Shown: one piece after another, positions 22,481 to 33,734 of the stretch
Position numbering within the stretch: the first letter of the stretch is position 1
How the letters are laid out: each line of letters begins with the position of its first letter
NCBI RefSeq assembly: GCF_021976095.1
Contig: NW_025813447.1
Location: 6,488,349 to 6,552,348, forward strand
Reading direction: 5' to 3'
DNA length: 64,000 nt
Source: Xenia sp. Carnegie-2017
Taxonomy: Eukaryota; Cnidaria; Anthozoa; Malacalcyonacea; Xeniidae
Translations under genes and position numbers: made by a program
Notes under the pieces: generated by a model
Told to the model about the DNA's origin: nothing
Databases searched by the model: none
Seen by the model: the letters and a program-made list of their open reading frames with translations, nothing else

Positions 22481-23375
22481 ATGTCGACATCCGCTTCTGA
22501 GTCGAGTACAGCAACAACAGCGGAAAATATTGAATTGAACAGTCGGGAATTCGATTTAGAAGACGAAGATCAATCGTCATCAAATGCGCTCCGAGAAACA
22601 CCGATGGCGATTTTGAGTACGGCCAAGCTGCAGCATATGGAAACGAAACACTTGCTGATGATGAGTGGTTAGAAAACTATAATAGAGAGACAGAAGAACA
22701 AAGACGCCAAACAGAAGAGCTCGAACGCAGAATGCAGAATGAAGTTCCTCTTGATTCTTGGTAAGAAAAGTTGGAAAATTTGTTTATTTATTGTTGCCGA
22801 AGCTTTTGACAGATAACTTTCTTAGGTGCAATTGTGGTAACTGCCGTGCTCCTCTCTTGGTTAATCCAAAAGAATGTAGATGTTGCCACGAAATTATCAA
22901 TTGCATGATTGAAATGCAAGATCATTCGGTGGTATCCGAATTAGGAAGGCAGCCAAAATGCATCACAGAGCATCCAAGATTTAATGCCATTTGCCTCAAT
23001 CGATGGGTATTAAATTTAGCTGCCAATCTTTACCAAAGACGAGATGGGGTTAGATATCGTAAAGGATTCTTGGAGCAAAGGTTTGTTACAATTAATAGTT
23101 AATGCTTCTGTCTGGGTTATCTATGAATGCACACTTGCAAAATTTGTATTTTATGGACTCCTACCTCTTTTAATGGACCTTGTGTATTATGCCTTTTCAG
23201 GTTTTTTCGAGTTGTTGCATATAGGCAATTTACAAGAATGGTACATGGCATTCTTCGAGACAAAAGAATTCCACTTTCAGCTTGTGCTTACCATGTTATT
23301 CAAACAACTTTTAATTTAAAAAAAAAAATGAACACTTTGCAGGGTATGAAGAGGACAATTTGTAAAATAACATAA
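22481..23375 (+). CDS. P2X7-ballast-like zinc-binding domain gene (three exons)
   Basis: Exons 22481-22760, 22826-23080 and 23201-23375 are joined by gtaaga/cttag and gtttgt/ttttcag sites. The product matches the C-terminal intracellular ('ballast') domain of P2X7 receptors without any channel part: SWCNCGNCRAP, ECRCCHEI, a CITEHPRFNAICLNRWVLN segment, then FFRVVAYRQFTRMVHGILRD. In P2X7 the cysteines bind zinc ions; stand-alone versions are numerous in some aquatic animals and their role is unknown to me. Within exon 1 the reading shifts by one base between ALRETP and DGDFEYG, so this copy is either slightly broken or has a sequence error. It faces a decayed transposase gene at 23600-24310. 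Confidence 0.75.
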
Positions 23376-23404
23376 CATTATATATTATTTTAGGTGTTGT
23401 GTGC

Positions 23405-23586
23405 ATGAGCCCAGCTAGTAGGGATCCAGTGAAGTGTGGAATGATATTAGCCACTCTTGATGTATTGCATCTTTGATTCACACTTTTTCTTGTTATACAA
23501 AATGTACAAAATTACAATTCCTTTTCTTTTTATTCTTTCCATGCAGTCATTTCACACTTCACTGAATCCCAACTAACTGGGCTCAT
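23405..23586. mobile_element. ~182-bp MITE or foldback with ATGAGCCCAG ends
   Basis: ATGAGCCCAGCTAGTAGGGA (left) pairs with the inverted TCCCAACTAACTGGGCTCAT (right); the match continues inward through CAGTGAAGTGTG / CACACTTCACTG. Arms are about 38-40 bp with mismatches around a ~100-bp centre. It lies just past the P2X7-like gene. Confidence 0.65.
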
Positions 23587-23599
23587 ACCACCAGCTTCT

Positions 23600-24310
23600 A
23601 AAAAAGTGGTTACTTTTGGTTTTTTGGACAGTTAACTACATTTTTATGGCCTTTCATCCAATTCTTGCACACAATGCATCGAGGTGCTGCCCTCTCATTT
23701 CTCTGATCAGTGATTTTTTCTTGGACAGGTGATACTTCAGCTATATCAAACAATAAAATGAGTCAGTTCAAAAAATAAGATTCAAATTCACTCAAAGCAA
23801 GTAATGCCTTTTTGTTAAGCCTGGCTTAGTTGGGGGAAAATGTACAGCTGGCATGCTTTGTCTTCTTGCTTTTTTTGAGATAGCTTCACTTCTTCACTTG
23901 CTTGTCCAACATGGAATTCATTGGCAATGGAGTCATTTGTAAAAGATCACCTTTGGCTTTTCTCTATGTTTCCTCATCAATGAGTGCAGAGCACAACACT
24001 TGATATATATCTTCAACATACCCTGGAGGAGCAATGTGCAAATTATTCAAAATTTTATTTTATGGTAATCATTTCTTATTAAGGCTTTCATTATTATGGC
24101 ATTTAACACATGATATCAGGCAGTAGGAGAAATATATTAAATTACCTTACCAAAATCCTGAGCAACTTTTACATTTCTTACAACAGCTTCACCATTTATA
24201 AATTTTGGATAATGCACTTTAACCTGGGGAACTCCATTAACCTCTTGATTATCCCCATCCAAATTGCTTTCGAAATGAGTTACAACAAGGATATGCCTTC
24301 ATGAAATATA
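23600..24310 (-). pseudogene. 3' exons of a decayed transposase with a C-terminal zinc knuckle
   Basis: The minus strand has an exon ending HYPKFINGEAVVRNVKVAQD before a gtaagg donor (about 24295-24145), then GYVEDIYQVLCSALIDEE (about 24030-23975), and a tail with ERAAPRCIVCKNWMKGHKNV then NCPKNQK before a stop (about 23740-23610). The CxxC...GH...C tail and the KVHYPKF block remind me of the C-terminal part of DDE transposases common in cnidarian genomes, but I cannot name the superfamily. Internal stops make it a pseudogene. Its 5' part is cut off by the minisatellite element at 24343. It converges on the P2X7-like gene. Confidence 0.5.
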
Positions 24311-24342
24311 AAATTGCATTTAATTTCTTGAAAGAGTTTAAA

Positions 24343-24419
24343 CATCTGATGCGCGATATATTTTTTGCTACTTTGGCTAGCAATATTGTGATACATCACA
24401 CAACATCACACTATCACAC
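24343..24419 (-). repeat. Flanking module of the minisatellite, inverted copy
   Basis: Exact or near-exact reverse complement of 24743-24819 (CATCTGATGCGCGATATATT at its left edge). A third copy is at 37958-38054. Confidence 0.85.
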
Positions 24420-24598
24420 ATTGTGATGTAGTGTGATGGATTGTGGTGCAATGTGATGCATTGTGATGTAGTGTGATGCAATGTGATGTAGTGTGATGCA
24501 TTGTGATGCATTGTGATGCATTGTAATACATTGTGATGTCGTGTGATACATTGTGATGCATTGTGATGTAGTGTGATGCATTGTGATCAGTGTCTGGC
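24420..24598 (-). repeat. 10-bp minisatellite, reverse-oriented array
   Basis: Tandem GTGATGCATT / GTGATGTAGT units, the reverse complement of the larger array at 24820-25775. Confidence 0.9.
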
Positions 24599-24722
24599 AT
24601 TTATTAATATGTACTGTGATGCATTGTGATAAAAAACGATGACGAACGCTGTAGTGTGACGTTACGTAATGCATCACAAACTTTTATACTGTTTAGCCAA
24701 AAAATATATCGTGCATGGTATA

Positions 24723-24819
24723 GCGGACATTACGTCATTCGAGTGTGATAGTGTGATGTTGTGTGATGTATCACAATATTGCTAGCCAAAGTAGCAAAAA
24801 ATATATCGCGCATCAGATG
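24723..24819 (+). repeat. Flanking module of the minisatellite, forward copy
   Basis: Begins GCGGACATTACGTCATTCGA and ends GCGCATCAGATGC. It carries the short run TGTGATGTTGTGTGATGTAT, a plausible seed for the array that follows. An identical ~97-bp block stands alone at 37958-38054. Confidence 0.85.
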
Positions 24820-25775
24820 CATCACACTACATCACAATGCATCACAATGCATGACAATGCATCACACTACATCACAATGCATCACAATCCATCACACTAC
24901 ATCACAATGCATCACAATGCATCACAATGTATCACACTACATCACAATGTATGACAATCCATCACACTACATCACAATGCATCACAATCCATCACAATGT
25001 ATCACACTACATCACAATGTATCATAATCCATCACACTACATGACAATGCATCACAATCCATCACACTACATCACAATGCATCACAATGCATCACAATTT
25101 ATCACACTACATCACAATGTATCGTAATCCATCACACTACATCACACTACATCACAATGCATCACACTACATCACAATGTATCACACTACATCACAATGC
25201 ATCACAATGTACCAAAATGTATCACAATCCATCACAATGCATCACAATGCATCACACTACATCACAATGTATCACAATGCATCACAATGTATCACAATCC
25301 ATCACACTACATCACAATGCATCACAATCCATCATACTACATCACAATGCATCACAATGCATCACAATTCATCACACTACATCACAATGTATCACAATCC
25401 ATCACACTACATCACACTACATCACAATGTATCACACTACATCACAATGCATCACAATGTATCAAAATGTATCACAATCCATCACAATGCATAACAATGC
25501 ATCACACTACATCACAATGTATCACAATGCATCACAATGCATCACACTACATCACAATGCATCACAATGCATCACAATGCATCACACTACATCACAATGC
25601 ATCACAATCCATCACACTACATCACAATCCATCACAATGCCTCACAATCCATCACAATGCCTCACAATGCATCACACTACATCACAATCCATCACACTAC
25701 ATCACAATCCATCACAATGCCTCACAATGCATCACACTACATCACAATGTATCGCAATGCATCACAATGCATCAC
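24820..25775 (+). repeat. 10-bp minisatellite, forward array (first part)
   Basis: Nearly a kilobase of ATCACAATGC, ATCACACTAC, ATCACAATGT and ATCACAATCC decamers. All three frames stay open for long stretches (peptides like HHNASQCITL, up to ~200 residues) because a 10-bp unit reads through all frames every 30 bp; these are artefacts of the repeat. The array resumes at 28377 after the hAT insertion. Confidence 0.95.
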
Positions 25776-28376
25776 CAGTGGCGTAGCTAGCGGTCCCGCT
25801 ACTCCCGCCCGGCGGGAGTAGAAATTTCCCAAAAAAATAATAAATATTCTATTTGGACATAAGATATACATTATTTCACGAACAATTTGTAATATTATGT
25901 TTTATTCGTTCATATTTACGCTTTTATTAGGTGGTTCGTAATCGTAATACAGCAAAATCTCAAGATTTGTTATGTAACCTAGCAACTGCCTTTTCTCGCA
26001 CATTGCATACTCGCGCGATTCTCCACGTATTCCGCCCATCTTCAGAGGGCGGAACATACAATATAATTCTATATAAGAAGTTTTGAATTCTGGTTGGTTA
26101 AGGGACTTGACGCATGCTCAAATCTGCTGTTTTTATAGTCGAACTCCCGCTATTTTAAATTGGCGGAGGTTGTAATTATTCGACCTTTTAATACGAGTAC
26201 AGCGAGTCACAATGAGTCCGAAGGTAGCTTGAACAAAGGTAATTATAGAGAGTTGCTCGAATGTTTTGCTAAGTTTGATTCTGTATTTGAGCGTCGACTG
26301 CACAGTAGACTAGCAGAATCTGATATAGTTGGTGACAGAAGATTTACTGGAGTCTCCCCAGAAATTCAAAATGGTCTTATCAGCTGTCTTGATTCAATTA
26401 TTGAAGATGAAATCAGAAAGGAAATAAATGATTGCACATTTATGAGTATTCAGGTTGATGAAGCATCTGATGTCTCCACCAAAGAGCAGCTAAGTGTTAT
26501 TGCTTGGTTTGACAAAGCAAGTGAAATTATGGAGAGGCAATTAGGATTTGTGGATGTAAGTATGAACAGAAATGCCACAGCAATATCACAAGTTGTCAAA
26601 GATAAACTTGGTGAGTATTCCAATATAAAAGAAAAACTGGTTTTACAAACATATGATGGTGCTTCTGTCATGTCTGGCCATATCAATGGTGTTCAAGCAT
26701 TGGTTCGACAAGAGTATCCTTTTGCTCATTTTTTTCATTGTGCAGCTCATAGATTAAACCTGGTCCTATGCCAGTCAGCCTCATCAATTTCTCCTGTTAA
26801 AATCTTTTTTATTAATATAGCTACATTCAGCACATTTACAAGCAATGCCCCAAAAAGAAAAGCTTTTCTCACATCTAACAACCTTGAGTTTCCTGCCCTG
26901 GTGAAACAAGATGGTATTATCGCTCTAGATTAATCAATGTATTGCACAAAACTATGAAAAACTTTTAGATATTTTTGAGGGGTACTTGAACAACCAGCTG
27001 GGTGGGATGATGAGTCATTAAGTAAAATAAGTGGCTTACTGCATTATCTTGATAGCTTTCTCTTTTGTTTTCTAGTGTGTGTTTTTTACAGGATTTTAGA
27101 ACAGTCCACAATTTTATATTCCATTCTTCAAAATAGGGAAACCCATTTTAACTATGGCATAAGCAAGATTGACAATTTCAAGCAGTTTATTGTGTCACTT
27201 CGCACAGATCAAGCTTTCACCGAGTTTTACCAAACTGCACTAGAAAAAGTAGGCCCACCAGCAACTAGAGCAGATAGTAGATACAATTACAAACAGCTAT
27301 ATTTTGAGATCATTGATTCCATTAAAGGCATGTTAAGTGAACGATTTCAAGATATTAATCAGTTCGAGTTTTTAGACCTTGTAAATCCTAAACTATTTAC
27401 TACATGGAGGGGCATAGTTCCACAGGAGAAGATCAATCTTCTCAAAGATAAGTATAGTCCTCTTTTTGACATCCAAACTTTGAAGAGTCAACTTTCCTTC
27501 ATTTACAACGACAAGGACTTTCACAAAGAGTGCAGTAATGAGGTTCTTAAATACATCTTCAAATTTAATCTCCAGTCGAGTTTAGGTCAAGTGGTAAATT
27601 TGTTAAAATTGAATGGTGTGTTGGCAGTGGTAAGTGCTTCAGTAGAGAGGTCGTTTTCTTGCTTAAAAGGGTAAAAGCTATTTAAGAAATAGAATGGGTC
27701 AAGGTCGGCTTAGCTCTTTGTGTAGAATATCTATTCACAAAGATATCATTGAAAAGAAAGAGGAATCAGAGGTGTTGCATAACGAGGTGGTTGAAAAATT
27801 TGTAGAAAACCCAGGAGGCTGGCCTTTCTTTATAAATGATGAGTATAGTATGTGTTTTGATATTTGTTCGTATAATACATGGTACTTCATTGAGAAAATT
27901 AAGCATAACTTTAAAGAATAAAGCCATCCCTGTCTACTTGCCCCAATCTAAACAAGTTTAAACTAACAAGTAGAATGCTAAGAAAAATCTCTCTCTATGC
28001 ACTTTAGAAGTGTCGTATACTATATTATTTTTGTGCTAATACAAATTTCTTCTGTTTATGCAGGGGCAGTGATGAGTAAATTATGTTTTAGGGACAATTG
28101 TCTCCTGCGTAACGTTTCTCTGAGCCACCTTTAGTACCTTTTTAACTAGTTGCAGTTTCAACGACTGCCACATTAAGAATGCAGCTAACAAAAATGGGTT
28201 TTTATAAATTATTGTACAACAAATAATTCGCCTTCGAAATCGCAGGAAATGCTGTTTCCAAGGCTCTAGATTTCAAAATTTTCCGGGGAGCATGCCCCCG
28301 GACCCCCCTAGTGGGGTCGCGCCTCCGGCGCGAGATGGATTGGCGGGAGTGACTATTTTTCCTAGCTACGCCACTG
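25776..28376 (+). mobile_element. hAT transposon inserted in the minisatellite
   Basis: Terminal inverted repeats CAGTGGCGTAGCTAG / CTAGCTACGCCACTG are flanked by a perfect 8-bp duplication TGCATCAC (25768-25775 and 28377-28384). The duplication is itself a piece of the decamer array, so the element clearly landed in an existing array. It is 2.6 kb and encodes the broken transposase at 26160-27921. Confidence 0.95.
26160..27921 (+). pseudogene. hAT transposase (ZMYM1-like), broken
   Basis: The first part (26160-26933) carries IQVDEASDVSTKEQLSVIA with the first catalytic Asp, LQTYDGASVMSGHINGVQ with the second, and HFFHCAAHRLNLVLC, as in hAT/ZMYM1-like transposases. The reading is then lost for about 140 bp, resumes (27075-27674) and ends in the hAT dimerisation region SVERSFSCLKG. 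After a one-base shift it continues RNRMGQGRLSSLCRISIHKD (27694-27921). The usual N-terminal zinc-finger part is missing or beyond recognition. At least two breaks and a shortened middle make it inactive. Confidence 0.85.
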
Positions 28377-28384
28377 TGCATCAC

Positions 28385-28650
28385 AATGCATCACAATGCA
28401 TCACACTACATTACAATGCATCACAATGTATCACAATGTATCACAATCCATCACACTACATCACAATGTATCACAATCCATCACAATCCATCACACTACA
28501 TCACAATGTATCACAATCCATCACAATGTATCATACTAGATCAAAATACATCACAATTTATCACAATGTATAACAACGCATCATCTTTATTATTGCAATG
28601 TATAACAACATTACAATGTATCGCATTACATCACAATGGACTGTAATAGC
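28385..28650 (+). repeat. 10-bp minisatellite, forward array (second part) and degenerate edge
   Basis: Continuation of the decamer array after the hAT element, increasingly degenerate (ATCAAAATACATCACAATTT). Just beyond, at 28660-28720, CAATATTGTGACTGATCACA followed by CACACTCGAATGTCGTTATG resembles the inverted flanking module, so the array sits between inverted ends. Confidence 0.85.
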
Positions 28651-28720
28651 GCATCACATGAGAATACAATATTGTGACTGATCACAGAACCACACTCGAA
28701 TGTCGTTATGTCTTGTCATG

Positions 28721-29059
28721 GAATAAGCATTGCGATAAATTCATAAAATAATTGACATATTTATTATCAGAAATCATAAAGATGGGAAACTACAGTCTCC
28801 TGCCTTTCTTCAACAAGATGAAATGTTCATGCTCTCTTATGTCAAAAGCTTTATATTAACTTTTGACATTGGAAATTGCTAGAACACGTCTGATTAACTC
28901 AGAAATTTTCAATGATTTTGGACCATTGTCGAGGTATTACAGTCCAGTCGTTAGAATTGATTACTTTTTAATTAAAAATTTCGTAAAATTTAAAAGAAAC
29001 TCACTAAACTATATTTCAGTGTTCGTCAAAAGTTCACTAATCTATAAACTTAATTTACG
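28721..29059. other. AT-rich sequence without a recognised feature
   Basis: One short plus frame (28863-29072) shows no motif. Confidence 0.5.
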
Positions 29060-29900
29060 ATCTGGCAACTGAACACCAATTGTCAACACTGCCTTCCCAA
29101 AATGAAACCCCACATAGATCAATGGAAACACAATGGCTTTGACTGCTTGAACCATTGGCTCGAATAGACTTTTGTCGGGCTTACTAGATTCAAGAAAATA
29201 CTGCGTGCTATAAAACAAATACACTGTTAGATGCTACAAGTGTGGTAAAAAACCCTTTTACCCCTCATTCATATGACAGAAAGCTAAAATCATTTACTTT
29301 TGAGTTAACGCATATTTCTTAACAATCGAATATTAGTCGTTTTTAACATTTTGAGTTTTGTGGTTAATTCTATTTTCATTACTTTAAAGTTTTGTTTTAT
29401 CACTTGACATCGCGTTTCGATTAACCTGTTTTGAATATGCAGTATGTTCGTTTGAAATCCTCCCCCCCCCCTTCAAGTAAGGTATCGTCGATTAATCGAG
29501 TTGTCTCATCTTAATTGGGTTTTGAGGTGTAGTCTGTTGTGTTGAAGTGCATTCCTTTGAACAACTTCATCACAATTCTTAGTTTTTTCACCAATTTATA
29601 TTAAATAGAAACACACATCATTAGTATTCCAAAATGAAGTTTTATTAAACGTTCAATTAAATTATGTACATATATGCCAGTTACTGATCACTTGCTGTTA
29701 GTTACTCGGCAGCTGAGACAGAACCTTAAAAAGAAATCACATTCAATCCATCAGTTTGAATACTGTCTTTCACTATACGTAACTAATGTCTAATTCTGTT
29801 ACCAAGGATCGGTGTCTGGTACAACTTTAAGTTTCAAACAGACCATGTGGTAATAATTGTTTCCTGGACACTAAAATTAAAAGAATACTATACATGGTAC
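29060..29900 (+). mobile_element. 3' remnant of a second KDZ transposon, inverted relative to the first
   Basis: Inverted match to about 33740-34700. On the plus strand decayed coding sequence aligns with the KDZ C-terminus (NKYTVRCYKCGKKPF at about 29210-29255, matching NKYTVRCYKTGKKPLLP in the minus copy), followed by the same 3' region, including a C-run at 29462 facing a G-run at 34110 and the block GATTAATCGA. The two KDZ copies therefore point towards each other. Confidence 0.75.
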
Positions 29901-30611
29901 ATCTACTAAACAACTCCAATATTTTATCTTTAAACGCTTTGTATTTTTTATTGATATAAGGCCTGGCTTTACAAAAGGAGCAGGAGGCGAATCAATTAAT
30001 GAAACGATAAAAAATATTGGACCTTTCTTGCTTTTCTTTTTCTGTTTTCGCAAACAATCATTTCGTCTTCTTTGTCCTTTGACCTTTCCTAACGAAATGT
30101 GAAAAGTATGATAGTATATTATGATCAAAAGTACACGTTTATTCTTAAAAAACGAATCATAATTTTTCAAACCTTTTTGCAATAGCAATACTTGTATTTG
30201 GCTGCAAAGAAAAAAAAACAATTGTTTAGAGATATGCTTGTTGTTTTCTTAGAGAACTTCTGCCTTGTTATCATATTTCATATAATGAATGATGAAGGCA
30301 AACTGTCACATATTTTGTTTTGCTAGCCAATTAGGTAATCTCATGGCAGGATAACTCATTTATACGGTGAGAAGTTATATTTTTCATAACCATTTTATTC
30401 TCAACACGTTACACAAAACACAATACTTTTTAATTATATACCTTTGTTCTTAAACTTTTTTGTTTCAAACATGTCTCGTTCGCTCCCTATTTGCTTGCAT
30501 CTCTTCTTCTTTGATGCACTAACTGTGTTTAAAACATCCATTCTGTCCACTTCTCCCAGCTCCACTAATACAAACAAAAACAAACAAACAACATTTGTAT
30601 ACCGGCCAGTA

Positions 30612-30800
30612 TTAATCCCCGCCAGGGGGGTTGACCGGTCCATGAATTTTTCCACGCCAAACGTCTCTATCTCTCGCCATATCTCTGGTTATACCCATCG
30701 CCTTCATATCACTGTTCACAGCATCCATCCATCTCTTTCTCGGTCGACCTCGTTTGCGGACTCCATCAACATTCATATGCAACGTTCTACGAATTTCAGC
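30612..30800 (-). mobile_element. C-terminal scrap of a LINE reverse transcriptase ORF
   Basis: Minus strand codes VRKRGRPRKRWMDAVNSDMK, then GITRDMARDRDVWRGKIHG and a stop. The RGRPRKRW...D...R..W pattern is the usual C-terminal end of several non-LTR retrotransposon ORF2 proteins; I cannot fix the clade. Confidence 0.65.
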
Positions 30801-30918
30801 ACTTTACTATTAGCTCCACTAATACGACAGTATAAAAACAAAATGTTAGTATGATAAAAATTTTTAGACATGAGACAAATAGAAGAATCTTTAGCATAAG
30901 ATTCATCAGTGTATTTAC

Positions 30919-32660
30919 CTTCCAGATTAATACCACTATCATCTAAATTTGTTGATTCAGCACCATATGTTGATTGTGTGTAAGGTCCGTCAGGTGTTGT
31001 GCCACCATGCTCAAAGGGTGAGTTTTGCGTGGTGTTTGCATTTACGTCACGTGATGTGTTTGTTTTTCCATTTTCATTGTCGGATGTAGACGGTGTGTTT
31101 GATTCGTATCTTCTGGTTCTAGATGCTGACGGTCTGCTGCGTTGACAAATTTCCATTTCAGACGTAGACGCTGTGTTTGAATCATTTATGCTGGTTTCGG
31201 CGGTGGATCCCAAGCTGTCTATTGCCATATTTGTATCTAAGATGTTGAAGGCTAAAAAATAATGACTATTATTATTTGGATTTTCAATAACAATCACACG
31301 TTTAGTCAATATGCACTTGAGATTTCTTTTCCAATAGCATCTGCTCTTAAATAAAATTTTAAAGAAACTGATAATGATAATACTTTGAAACTAACATAAC
31401 ATGACTAAAGAATAGCCAGTCTATTCCATTTGTAATCCTTTCGCACTTGCTTCCATCTGTATAAAATTAGTTGTTAAAAATGCTAACCTTCCGAAAAAAC
31501 AATCCAATTCTCACTTCCAAATGCAGATTGTTTTATAATTACGCAGTTTCTGGAAGCAGTTTCTACTCCATCTGAGCCTCTGCTGATCTTTTCACCATTT
31601 GCATTTGCATTGAAATACTGGCTTCGCCCATTGACCACCCCAATGTCGAGAGACTTCATTTCTTGTCTCACTCTTCATTCGGAAACAAAATACCGTGATC
31701 TTTTAGCAAGGCAAAAATCCATTTCAGTGCCACTGCTACTCCATTTAGTCTTACTCCACTTGAGCTTGACTTAAATGTCACTTTTGGATTCACGCAAGTG
31801 AGTAACTGGAAATGAGAAATGTCACAATTACTTTATGAATTTGGTCTATGGGCTATGAATTTATTACAAACGTTTTTGCAAGATATTTTGTGCTCTATTG
31901 ACTTCATTATTAAGTCCACAATAATTGGCTGTTCTGTTTGAAGCATTGCATGAGACACTTGCGCTTGGTTGGTCTGGAATCGCTTCATCCACACTGGCAG
32001 GTTTGTTTGTTTGAAAAAAGCGATGGCATTGCTTGCATAGAGATCATCAATACTTGCCAGCCGTATTACCTATGTTATAGTTGTGCAAGTAGTTATTGGC
32101 TATTGCTCAATTTTTTCATGTTATGTGGTTAATAAGGCAGTTACCTTCTCAGCAAATGCTACCAAAAGTGCATGATTTCTTAAACAGCGGTCATCGATGT
32201 TCGGTGCTTCAATGGTAAATTGTTGACAGAGCTCATTAGTTCTAGTTATGCAGAGGTATTCGACAGATCTGCTGATTGCCACCATGGTCCCAAAAGCACT
32301 AGACCCTCTTTCCATTATTGCATTGTTTTGGAATTCTGCGTTCCGTTGATTCTCGATTCCGAGAGGGCTTCTTGCTCCTTCTTGAAAGGGAATTAGGACA
32401 AGCCTTCCAAGTACTCTACAGCACGTGAAAAATTACATTAGTGCAATAAAAAGCAAACTTCTTCCATAAATACGGAAAAATCTACCTGGGGTCATTGTTT
32501 AATCCCTATAAAGTGTCCCAATTGACTGTGAACATCGGAATCGTTCGAGGAGCTGCTTCGAAAACACATTTCCCGTCTTTGCCAATGTTGTAGAAAGAGA
32601 CCGCAACATTTTCAATAACTGTGGGGCTCTTAACGTCGTCGAGCACGGGAGGCAAAGTTG
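30919..32660 (-). pseudogene. Unrecognised multi-exon gene between two KDZ copies
   Basis: Predicted exons on the minus strand: ~32660-32486, 32415-32145, 32069-31872, 31804-31488 and 31251-30919, all with GT/AG sites and agreeing phases. Landmarks: VAVSFYNIGKDGKCVFEAAP, GRLVLIPFQEGARSPLGIEN, SSAFGTMVAISRSVEYL, LASIDDLYASNAIAFFKQTN, QTEQPIIVDLIMKSIEHK, SSSGVRLNGVAVALKWIFAL, GVVNGRSQYFNANANGEKIS, QSAFGSENWIVFSEG and a Ser/Thr/Asn-rich tail. There is one in-frame TAG before GLNNDPR and one frame change near RQEMKSLD, so this copy is lightly damaged. No membrane segment or metal motif is visible. It has the same orientation as the KDZ transposase upstream and may be a second gene of that transposon, or a host gene trapped between copies. 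I do not recognise the fold. Confidence 0.5.
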
Positions 32661-32739
32661 ACAACTCGCCATCTCTCCACACGCATCAAAGAACACACAC
32701 ATTCCGACAAAAACTCACATATTTATAAACACCTTCACA

Positions 32740-33060
32740 CTTCACCACATTGCAAATCAAAATACAACCATTCATGTTTTCGCATCTTAGACACCGCCAA
32801 CTCGCCTTTTTCTCTTAAACTGAAAGAAGCGCTATAAATTCAAAAAACTCGAACCAGACCTCAACAAACAAATCTACCACATTAATACAATATTTAACCT
32901 GTAATATAATATCTAACACTAATTTTGTAATTTACTACACTTAACGATAGTCACATACACATATATATATATCATGTAAATAGCATAATCACCTTCAGTC
33001 GATGTGCTGAATATGGCATAAGCATGCCGAAACATGTTTACGATTAAAAAACTCGTCGTC
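32740..33060 (+). mobile_element. Penelope-like 3' fragment with hammerhead-like motif
   Basis: Plus strand decays through LDTANSPFSLKLKEAL and KLEPDLNKQIYHI-like residues, matching the tail of the Penelope fragment at 55080-55230 (IDTADTSFSLKIKKALHINK). At 33007-33033 CTGAATA, a perfect GGCAT/ATGCC stem and GAAAC follow; the core differs from CUGANGA at one position. Confidence 0.55.
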
Positions 33061-33734
33061 CATTTAAAATGTCTGATATCCATCGTGCTTTTAAGAAATT
33101 ATGGCATAAAATGTTCATGTCATTTATAGCTGGTGCATGTTTTTCGTCAACATGTGACACTTTTGCACTATGACCAATATAAAGGAAATTCAAATGGTAC
33201 TTCACTTGATGGACGTTTAACACTCTCAGTGTAAAAGCATAAAAATACTTTCAGTGTTTTATTTGTGCACTTCAGATTTTGAAACAATTCCTACTTACAC
33301 TCATCTATTTGTTCAACATTTACCCTCAGAGATTTCGTCTAATTTAAAAGAATGCTTTTTTATGCATGATATACTTATCAATTTGACTAGTTAAGCAATC
33401 AACATTAATGCTTCATATTCCTGCATTGATTTGCAAACATCTTTTTTGTACATTATCATAGTGCTAGCTTGGGTTTTAGCTAATATCAAAAATTTGATCA
33501 AAAGAAAATATTCATGTTAGAGCTTGTGTATGTTTTTGAAAGATATGTTCAAATTATGTGTAATATGACCAATATAAAAGAAATTTAATTCAGTCTGCCA
33601 ATAATTTTGATTTTTCCTGTCAATTAAAAGAGAAAAGTATTCAGTATGTAATTCACTCTAAATAAGAAAGATTGCATCACAGTTTAAAATAAGCTATAAA
33701 GTTTTGTAAATTGCAGAAGTATATCAATTTGAGT

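Noticed and set aside
22481-23375. Full P2X receptor gene
   Set aside because: There is no channel region: the protein begins with an acidic stretch and goes straight into the ballast-type cysteine domain.
24406-25821. Several open frames of 60-209 codons with HHNASQCIT-type repeats
   Set aside because: They are read-through of a 10-bp tandem repeat without stops in any frame. No start context, splicing or composition typical of a gene.
24343-28720. CRISPR-like array
   Set aside because: The decamers are contiguous without unique spacers, and the genome is animal; it is a minisatellite.
29042-29224. Minus-strand 60-codon frame as a host exon
   Set aside because: The plus strand of the same segment aligns with the KDZ C-terminus, so the minus frame is an antisense shadow.
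32499-32702. Minus-strand frame starting MCVFFDACGEM
   Set aside because: A neighbouring frame (ELSTLPPVLDDVKSP...) continues in phase into the next exon of the unknown gene, so this frame is the shadow.
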